Assembly (NCBI GenBank): GCA_964538625.1
Contig: CAZIGH010000004.1
Location: forward strand, 1 to 64,000
DNA length: 64,000 nt
Source of the DNA: JAEUHM01 sp964538625
GTDB lineage: Bacteria; Verrucomicrobiota; Verrucomicrobiia; Verrucomicrobiales; Verrucomicrobiaceae
Direction: 5' to 3'
Shown here piece by piece: positions 58,281 through 64,000 of the stretch; the stretch's first letter is position 1, and the number at the start of each line of letters is the position of its first letter. Position numbers and translations under genes: made by a program. The notes under the pieces were generated by a model. That model saw only the letters and a list, made by a program, of their open reading frames with translations, was not told the origin of the DNA and searched no databases.

Positions 58281-58340
58281 ACTGGAGAAACGCGACGAAA
58301 CCACTGACTTCTTTCGATCAAGTAGCCGGGTTGCGTGTTT

Positions 58341-61142
58341 TTAGCGGCCCAAGGTGGCCAAGTAGGCCACGAGGTCGCGAAGCTCCTCCCGAGTCATAAG
58401 TCCCGTCAGGCCCTCTGGCATGAGAGAACCGGCGTCAGTGCGGGCGGTGAGGTCAGCGGTCTGGAACTTGTGAATGGTGGCGCCCAGCAAGTCGCGGAGT
58501 TGGAGTTCGCCATTGGCTTCGCTGATCTTGTATCCCTGCATGATGCGGCCATCTTTGGTGGTGATGGTCGTGGCCAAGTAACCCTCTTTGATTTGACGAT
58601 TTGGGAAGGCAACCGCTTCGATGAGTAGCTCAACGGGAATGCCTCGCCCCACGGCATCAAGCTCAGGGCCGATGGTGCCTCCGACTTTGCCTATGGCGTG
58701 ACAGGCGGTGCAGTTGGTGAGAGTGGAGGCATATACGGCCTTTCCTTTTTCAGGATTGCCCTTGGCTTTCACCTCGGCGGTGAGGGCGTTCACCCAGGCG
58801 GGATCGTAGGGTTGTAAGGTGGTGGTCTGGCCCAGTGCGGCGGTGAGTTCGGGGTCGTTGCGACCAGTGGATGTGAGCACGCGAATGACGAGTTTGCTGG
58901 CGTCGGGGGAGGGGGGATTGGTTTTAACGGCGGCGGTCAGCGCTTTGGTTGCGGCGCTGATCGGCAGGATGGGGGACAGCCACTGCCGCATGGTGTCGAG
59001 CTCGGTCATGCTGTCGAGTTGTGCTGCGGCGAGCGCTCCAGCGCGTGCGGGATCCATGGAGGCAAGCTTGGCGAGTGCGGCGCTGCGGAGTTTCATGCCC
59101 GACGTGGATTGCTTAGCGAGCGCTGAGAGTTTTTCTGCATCCTTGCCGACGTTGAAAAGTTTGGTTCGCTCTTCTCTGGTGAGTCCGTCACTGTTGTCTT
59201 CTTCTTTGGCCAGGGCGAGGGTGAGACCCTCTTTGATCGAGTTGCGTAAACCTTCCTGTTTCAAAAGAGCAGCGGCAGCCTCGCGGACTTCTTTGCTGCC
59301 ATGTCGCTTGATGAGGAAGGCGATGTGCTCCGGTGCCATGGCGCTGAGGAAATCTTCCGTGAGGGGTAGCCACTGTTTTTCCGTAGCGTGAACCGCCAGC
59401 CATAGAGCGCGTTCAATGAAGCTGTCCATTGGCTTGTCGAGCACTCTCAAGGCCACACGGATGGCGTCGGGGCGTTTGATCTTCGCTGCTGCTATGACGG
59501 CTTCAAGGCGGACGCGGGGAGAGTCGTCGTGGATGAAGCTTTCGATTTTTTCCAGGGCTGCGCGAGGTTCCGCGATTGATACGGCTCGCAGGAGCCGGAC
59601 TTTGCCCGTGGGTCCGGCTCCTTTGGCCATCTGGAAAACTTGCTCCGGTAGGGTCTCGGTGGTTCTCATCAAGGCTTCCGCGAAGTGCGCTGCATGATCT
59701 GCATCCTGACGCTTCGTCTTTTCCCAAAGCGCTGTAGCTTCGGGATCGCGTTTGGCAGCTTCGATTAGCTTGTGGTCATCATCCATGTTGCGGTTTGACA
59801 TTTGTATTTGTGGGCGACCCGCTGCCATCTCGGCGATGGAACGTTGATACTGTCCCCAGCGTCCGTCTTTGTTGGCTGCGGGTCTTCCCTTCGCTACTAC
59901 CCGCCAGATCCTGCCGTGCTTCATGTCCCGATTCGGGTGGCGGAAGCTGGCCTGGTAGTGGCCGATGATGGGGTCATACCAGTCTGCGATGTAGAGCGCG
60001 CCTTCTGGGCCGAAGCGGATGTCCACTGGGCGAAAGGCGATGCTGCTGGAGGTGAGGAGTGGCGCTTGCTCGGTGGCGACCATGCCGCTGGGGAACTCCT
60101 TGTCATCGCTGAGCGTGTAACGAAAGACTGCATTCTCAAAGAAGCCGCCGCAGATGATTTCGCCCTGCATGTCTTCCGGCCAATGCGAGTTGCCTACAAG
60201 GTCGATGCCGCAGAACTTACGCAGCCCCTCTGTCTTGAGGATCTGGCCGCCGTAGGGAAGCTGGAAGCGTTCCAGCAGGAAGTGAGGGATACCGTGGACC
60301 TGCCCGTCTTTGGCGGCGGAGTTGTCGCCCACGTTGGTGTCAGACGTGCTGACCTCCATGGGGCGCGCCCAGTACATGCCTGCGGCACCGGCCACCATGA
60401 TGGGCTGGCCTTCATCCGTGAACACGGTGCCCCAAGCATTGAGCGGCATCCCGGTGGGGTAGGCCTCCAGCTTGCCGCTGCGGGGGCGGTAGTGCCAGAA
60501 TCCTGCTCCGTAGAGTGTCTTTACGCCCCAAGCGGTCGCCACCCTGGAGTAGCAATGCAGTCCCTGGTGCATGACGAGAGCGCCGTCTGGCGACCAGATG
60601 AAACTGTTGATGTTTTGGTGCGTGTCACCAGTGCCGAATCCGCTGAAGACGACCTCCCTCTCGTCCATCTTGTCATCGCCATCAAGGTCATGCATCAGGA
60701 GCAGCTTTTCACCTTCTCCTACATAGACGCTGTGACCTTTTGGTGACTTGGGGGGAGCTATCTCCAGCCCTGTCGGCATGCGCAAGCCATCCGCGAACAC
60801 GGTCTTTTTGTCTGCGCGTCCATCGCCGTCCGTGTCTTCGAGAATGAGGATTTTATCTTCCAGCTTCTGACCGGGTACCGGCTGAGGATAAGATAGCGGA
60901 CAAACGCACCATAGACGACCGCGTTCATCCCAGCGAATGACGAGCGGATTGGCCACGCCATCTTCTTCGCTGGCGAAGAGGTTTACTTCAAAGCCGTCCA
61001 GAACGCTAAAGGTAGCCAGTTCAGCGGCGGGAGACACATCGGCATCGGGTTCGCCGACGGAGATGGGTTTGTTTTGGCCAAATGATGGATGAGGTATGAC
61101 CAGTGCTGAAAGAACCGCGATAATGAGCTTTGCATTACTCAT
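58341..61142 (-). CDS. PVC dehydrogenase-like propeller protein with HEAT repeats and C-terminal haem domain
   Basis: 933 aa from ATG 61142; the frame runs open to 61721, but that part overlaps the upstream gene and is not protein-like, while a signal peptide begins at 61142 (LIIAVLSALVIPHPSFG). Residues about 30-430 are the membrane-bound dehydrogenase-like beta-propeller (NPLVIRWDERGRLWCVCPLS, LEDTDGDGRADKKTVFADGL, PVDIRFGPEGALYIADWYDP). Alpha-helical HEAT-like repeats run from about 480 to 770. CTACH at 811-815 binds haem in the C-terminal PVC haem domain (FPNRQIKEGYLATTITTKDG). An exported redox protein is likely. Its ATG overlaps the TGA of the upstream gene. Confidence 0.9.
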   Translation of the reverse strand: MSNAKLIIAVLSALVIPHPSFGQNKPISVGEPDADVSPAAELATFSVLDGFEVNLFASEEDGVANPLVIRWDERGRLWCVCPLSYPQPVPGQKLEDKILILEDTDGDGRADKKTVFADGLRMPTGLEIAPPKSPKGHSVYVGEGEKLLLMHDLDGDDKMDEREVVFSGFGTGDTHQNINSFIWSPDGALVMHQGLHCYSRVATAWGVKTLYGAGFWHYRPRSGKLEAYPTGMPLNAWGTVFTDEGQPIMVAGAAGMYWARPMEVSTSDTNVGDNSAAKDGQVHGIPHFLLERFQLPYGGQILKTEGLRKFCGIDLVGNSHWPEDMQGEIICGGFFENAVFRYTLSDDKEFPSGMVATEQAPLLTSSSIAFRPVDIRFGPEGALYIADWYDPIIGHYQASFRHPNRDMKHGRIWRVVAKGRPAANKDGRWGQYQRSIAEMAAGRPQIQMSNRNMDDDHKLIEAAKRDPEATALWEKTKRQDADHAAHFAEALMRTTETLPEQVFQMAKGAGPTGKVRLLRAVSIAEPRAALEKIESFIHDDSPRVRLEAVIAAAKIKRPDAIRVALRVLDKPMDSFIERALWLAVHATEKQWLPLTEDFLSAMAPEHIAFLIKRHGSKEVREAAAALLKQEGLRNSIKEGLTLALAKEEDNSDGLTREERTKLFNVGKDAEKLSALAKQSTSGMKLRSAALAKLASMDPARAGALAAAQLDSMTELDTMRQWLSPILPISAATKALTAAVKTNPPSPDASKLVIRVLTSTGRNDPELTAALGQTTTLQPYDPAWVNALTAEVKAKGNPEKGKAVYASTLTNCTACHAIGKVGGTIGPELDAVGRGIPVELLIEAVAFPNRQIKEGYLATTITTKDGRIMQGYKISEANGELQLRDLLGATIHKFQTADLTARTDAGSLMPEGLTGLMTREELRDLVAYLATLGR

Positions 61143-62416
61143 GGCAGCTTCCTCCCCAGTTCGTCTCTGCGCTTCCATAGTTCGTTCTCCTTTTGGGTGA
61201 TGAGGGTTCGGTAATGCTCCAGCTCCTGGGGAAACCAGCGCACAGTGGGATCCATGTGATCCCTGCTGCTGGGCTGCCCGGTACGGTCGCCATAGAGGAA
61301 GGCCCAGTTGGCGGGGCGCCAGTAGTCTTTCCAGAGGAGATTCTTCTCCTGAACGAGGCGAAGGACCAAGGGATCTGGAGGATCGAGGGGCGCGCCTGCG
61401 ATGTGTTGGACGATGATGGCAGCAAGTGTGCGGCATCCTTTGTCTGTGAGAGTGAGGCCATCTCGGGTGAGGTCCGTGGCTCCTTTCGGCCATGCCGTGA
61501 TGACATCGACGAACTGCATCTGCTTTTCCGCAGCGACTTGCTTCAGAGCTTCGTTGTAAGAGGAGAGGGCGTCGTTCAATGCAGACAGGTCTGGCAAGGG
61601 GGGCGATCTTTTTTCGAATGGAACCGGTCCGATGATCGAGCCGCCCAGCTTCCACTGACCCAGTTGCTCCGTGAGTCTGCCGACAAAGGTCTCGACACCT
61701 GAGTTCCCGCTTTCCAGGCACTCCTGACGCCCGAAAAAGAGCATGACGGACTTCGGATTCACCCGCTTCAACTGCTGATCAAGGCTACCGAAGTTCAAAG
61801 GGCGATCCTGGCGGAGCGCGGTGTCACCTTCCCAGGCAAGCGAGCGCAACCGTGGGGCCGTCGGCCACATCGCCTCGAAGTAGCCGGACTCGACCAGCGC
61901 CACCGCCTCCGTGCCGCCCACGACGGCGAGGCCCTCGGGTTCCGTTTGGGAAAGGCCCCATTCCAGGATTTCTGGCCGAGTGAGTGCGCGGGCAAACAGC
62001 GCTGGCTCACCAGAAGACTTGGCACCCTGGAGAGAGAGACTACCCGGAGCGACCTGACAGGTTACAAGTTCCACGCCATCTACCCAGAGGCCGCTGAGGG
62101 ACTGCCGAGCATCCCGTTTCACAGAGAGTATGACTGAGCGAGCCGCGCCGGCAGGCAGAATGGCGGACATCGCCGCTTTGCCATAGGAGAAGTGGATTTT
62201 CCCGTCAGATTGGAGTGAGAAACGAAGGTCTTCTGCCTCCAGCCAAATTGCAGGAGCGGAATCGGACGACACCCGCACGGCGACCGAGAAGTCGTTTACT
62301 TTCTCCGCAGAAGGGAGGGTCAGGCGACCGACTGACAAATCAACCGGGCGCGGGGTCTCTACCTGAGCATTCAGCAGAAGAGCAGCAAAGAGGAAAGGAA
62401 ACAGCCTGCGAAACAT
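61139..62416 (-). CDS. Exported SGNH/GDSL-type hydrolase-like protein
   Basis: 425 aa from ATG 62416, where the signal peptide (RRLFPFLFAALLLNA) begins; an in-frame start at 62449 would add 11 residues. The N-terminal part is beta-rich with LamG-like character (DFSVAVRVSSDSAPAIWLEA). The middle resembles SGNH hydrolases found beside PVC haem proteins (VMLFFGRQECLESGNSGVET, LSSYNEALKQVAAEKQMQFV, DVITAWP, LTLTDKGCRTLAAIIV), though the Ser block is not obvious. The C-terminus has WFPQELEHYRTLI. It forms a two-gene unit with the HEAT/haem protein (4-bp overlap). Confidence 0.72.
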   Translation of the reverse strand: MFRRLFPFLFAALLLNAQVETPRPVDLSVGRLTLPSAEKVNDFSVAVRVSSDSAPAIWLEAEDLRFSLQSDGKIHFSYGKAAMSAILPAGAARSVILSVKRDARQSLSGLWVDGVELVTCQVAPGSLSLQGAKSSGEPALFARALTRPEILEWGLSQTEPEGLAVVGGTEAVALVESGYFEAMWPTAPRLRSLAWEGDTALRQDRPLNFGSLDQQLKRVNPKSVMLFFGRQECLESGNSGVETFVGRLTEQLGQWKLGGSIIGPVPFEKRSPPLPDLSALNDALSSYNEALKQVAAEKQMQFVDVITAWPKGATDLTRDGLTLTDKGCRTLAAIIVQHIAGAPLDPPDPLVLRLVQEKNLLWKDYWRPANWAFLYGDRTGQPSSRDHMDPTVRWFPQELEHYRTLITQKENELWKRRDELGRKLP

Positions 62417-62526
62417 GGGAGGGGCGGAGGGAACAGCATTCCACCGCACTGTCTTGCGGACAACCAGCGAAGAGCGTGAGAAGAAAATGGAAAAGGAGTT
62501 GAATGAGTCCAGGTCCCACCCATATT

Positions 62527-62536
62527 TATGGCCATA
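62527..62536. promoter_or_regulatory. 10-bp palindrome before vapB
   Basis: TATGGCCATA, a perfect palindrome, ends 4 bp before the chosen ATG. TTGAAT at 62499-62504 could be a -35 element, placing the palindrome near the -10. VapB antitoxins autoregulate by binding such sites; this role is inferred. Confidence 0.4.
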
Positions 62537-62540
62537 TCAA

Positions 62541-62819
62541 ATGAACATCGTCAAGACCACTATCGAGATCGACGAAGACAAGCTCGAGCGTGTCATGAGA
62601 CTCGGCAACTTCAAAACCAGAAAGGACGCCATGGACTGGGCACTTACCGAAGCGGAACGGCTGGCCACACTGAACCACATCGCTGAGAATCCTTGGAGTG
62701 CAGACATTCTGAAGGATGCCGTGGATGAAGACTATGACCCGATCGCGCTTCGCGGTGAGCCTGTGAAGTATTCCGAAGTGTTTCGCAAGGAGCGCCGCAG
62801 GAAGTCGGGTGACAAGTAA
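62541..62819 (+). CDS. vapB: VapB-type antitoxin
   Basis: 92 aa from ATG 62541 (an in-frame start at 62487 exists). NIVKTTIEIDEDKLERVMRL and NFKTRKDAMDWALTEAERLA form a ribbon-helix-helix as in VapB/DUF2191 antitoxins; the C-terminal half (about 50-92) should wrap the toxin. It is followed 11 bp later by the PIN-domain toxin, with which it forms a type II system. Confidence 0.85.
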   Translation: MNIVKTTIEIDEDKLERVMRLGNFKTRKDAMDWALTEAERLATLNHIAENPWSADILKDAVDEDYDPIALRGEPVKYSEVFRKERRRKSGDK

Positions 62820-62830
62820 GCCGCCGAGCC

Positions 62831-63217
62831 ATGGTTATTCTCATCGACTCCTGCTGGTACATTTCCCGAATCAAAAGAGGCATCGACTTTCGCCAGCAAC
62901 TGCTGTCCGCCCTGCGCGCTGGAGAACTCTATAACTGCGGCGTAGTGAGGGCGGAAGTGCTTCGGGGCATCGGCAATCCAAGGCTCTACTCAGAGGTCGA
63001 AGCGTTCTTCAACATCATTCCGGAAGTGCCTGCGGATGCGAAACTCTGGCAACATGTGAGCCGCATGGCATGGGAGGTGGCGCGAGCTGGATTTTCACCT
63101 CCGCTCATGGACTTTGTCATCGCGGCCTGTGCACAGCGTGCGAGGGCGGCGATCATCACGTATGACAAACATTTTGAGCAAATCCCCGGTGCCAGGGTGC
63201 TGGGGGATCTGCCATAG
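62831..63217 (+). CDS. vapC: VapC-type PIN-domain ribonuclease toxin
   Basis: 128 aa, normal length. The four acidic PIN residues are Asp6 (MVILIDSCWY), Glu42 (VRAEVLRG), Asp94 (PLMDFVIAACA) and Asp112 (IITYDKHF). VapC toxins cut tRNA or rRNA when freed from VapB. The pair sits next to a nucleotidyltransferase module 17 bp downstream. Confidence 0.92.
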   Translation: MVILIDSCWYISRIKRGIDFRQQLLSALRAGELYNCGVVRAEVLRGIGNPRLYSEVEAFFNIIPEVPADAKLWQHVSRMAWEVARAGFSPPLMDFVIAACAQRARAAIITYDKHFEQIPGARVLGDLP

Positions 63218-63234
63218 CTGGGCGGGATCCAACG

Positions 63235-63759
63235 ATGAAGCTCTTTTCCAAGATTCAGCAAGCCGCACTGAACGCACTCGTGATCGGAGGTCATGCGGCC
63301 ATCTCTTACGGCGTTCCGCGCTCAACGTTCGACCTGGATTTTTTGGCTAGGAAGGCGCAACGCGAGGAGTGGCGCAGCTTCATGCGATCTCTAGGCTACA
63401 CCTTATTCCACGAGACTGATCCGTTTCAGCAGTGGACACCGCCCGGCTCGGAGATTGCTGTGGACCTGATGCTGGTGGATGAAGGCACCTGGGCCAAAAT
63501 GGACATGGCCGCACGTACGATTCAAATGGGCGACACCTCCTTCCGTGTGGTCGCGCCGGCTCATCTGATCGCATTGAAGCTGCACGCCATGAAGTTTCGG
63601 CCCGGTGAGGAATCGAATAAAGACTGGAGCGATGTGGTGGAGTTGATTAAAGCCTGCCGCCTGGACCCCGGGTCTGAAGAACTGCTTTCCATCGTTCAAC
63701 GATATGCGAATGAGTTGACGCGTTCTCGGTACAATCAGCACTTTCATATACATGAATGA
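63235..63759 (+). CDS. Nucleotidyltransferase-fold protein (AbiEii/MNT-like)
   Basis: 174 aa. ALVIGGHAAISYGVPRSTFD with DLDFL gives Gly18-Gly19 and Asp33-x-Asp35, the nucleotidyltransferase active-site pair; a third acid may lie in AVDLMLVDE. VVAPAHLIALKLHAMKFR and DWSDVVELI are typical of the AbiEii-like group. Such proteins transfer nucleotides to RNA or proteins and serve as toxins or antitoxins in several systems. Its last 8 bp overlap the next small gene, as in a two-component module. Confidence 0.8.
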   Translation: MKLFSKIQQAALNALVIGGHAAISYGVPRSTFDLDFLARKAQREEWRSFMRSLGYTLFHETDPFQQWTPPGSEIAVDLMLVDEGTWAKMDMAARTIQMGDTSFRVVAPAHLIALKLHAMKFRPGEESNKDWSDVVELIKACRLDPGSEELLSIVQRYANELTRSRYNQHFHIHE

Positions 63760-63961
63760 AGCATCCACACCCACGAAAAATGTGGTGGCAGACTTCGATC
63801 TGCCAGAGCCGCCTGCGGATATGCCGCTGCGCCCGGTGCAGCCCGTAGAATGGTCTGCGGTGGAAGAGCATTTCAGGCCATGGGTGCAGATGTGGCAGGA
63901 GCGCCCGGAATCCGAGGCCGATCGCCTACGCCGCAAGGTAGATGCGCCGTTTGAAATGTAG
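63752..63961 (+). CDS. Small protein overlapping the nucleotidyltransferase gene
   Basis: 69 aa, starting at ATG 63752, 8 bp inside the preceding gene. Pro- and Glu-rich N-terminal half (DFDLPEPPADMPLRPVQP), then a helical segment (WSAVEEHFRPWVQMWQERPE, SEADRLRRKVDAPFEM). No family is recognised. Coupling to the nucleotidyltransferase suggests a partner or antidote; inference only. It ends 39 bp before the window edge. Confidence 0.6.
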   Translation: MNEASTPTKNVVADFDLPEPPADMPLRPVQPVEWSAVEEHFRPWVQMWQERPESEADRLRRKVDAPFEM

Positions 63962-64000
63962 CCTCAGTTCGCCGCGCCCTTCACGTGGTCCTCGCCGGCC

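Noticed and set aside
59802..60746. 314-codon plus-strand frame opposite the HEAT/haem gene
   Set aside because: Antisense shadow with no recognisable domain.
61143..61721. 193-codon N-terminal extension of the HEAT/haem protein
   Set aside because: Lies inside the upstream GDSL-like gene, has Arg/Ser-rich random composition, and a signal peptide begins at 61142.

Overview
The window looks like a chromosome segment of a Verrucomicrobiota bacterium (probably order Verrucomicrobiales, Prosthecobacter/Verrucomicrobium-like). This is inferred from gene content: eleven secreted type I sulfatases, the PVC-specific DUF1501 and PSCyt1-DUF1549-DUF1553 pair, a PVC-type dehydrogenase-like/HEAT/haem protein, a bacterial PUR-alpha protein and very large repeat-rich surface proteins. 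It has high GC, little Shine-Dalgarno use in front of secreted-protein genes, and no rRNA, CRISPR array, intact IS or replication origin.

Layout: 1-1001 is the 3' end of an RHS toxin-like gene with a 113-aa membrane protein overlapping its end (candidate immunity). 1186-6037 holds a ceramidase-family/LamG protein, Ada, RuvB, tRNA-Lys(CTT) and a PUR-alpha protein behind a good sigma-70-like promoter. 6156-21009 is one minus-strand run of ten genes with gaps of -4 to 47 bp: nine different sulfatases ending in a lactonase-fold protein. 21110-22138 is threonine aldolase. 22139-23360 is a graveyard with a decayed DUF4338-like fragment, a 183-bp palindromic mobile-element-like sequence and a 36-codon ORF. 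23361-39649 is a surface-protein locus: a beta-barrel protein, a 3,953-aa beta-helix/Ig/Calx-beta protein with an embedded HExxH metzincin-like motif, three tandem tail-collar (Mdp-type) proteins, and across a divergent junction two DUF6916-like proteins flanking a GNAT. 39701-43013 is a divergent sulfatase pair.

43185-50415 carries SanA/YdcF-like protein, glutaredoxin, an amidohydrolase, a degenerate subtilase, an SGNH-like lipoprotein, tRNA-Glu(TTC), a WYL regulator and tRNA-Ala(CGC). 50434-62416 is minus strand: glycerophosphodiesterase, a CNNM/TlyC-type membrane protein, an M14-type hydrolase, the DUF1501/DUF1553 pair, a GntR/FCD regulator with its probable operator, and a two-gene unit of GDSL-like and HEAT/cytochrome proteins. 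62541-63961 is a toxin-antitoxin stretch: VapB, VapC, a nucleotidyltransferase and a small overlapping partner.

Taken together the content points to a free-living or surface-associated degrader of sulfated polysaccharides: secreted sulfatases, PVC cytochrome-linked exported proteins and very large adhesin-like proteins. The strongest candidates for undescribed biology are the tail-collar/giant protein/beta-barrel/DUF6916 locus and the RHS tip with its overlapping membrane gene.
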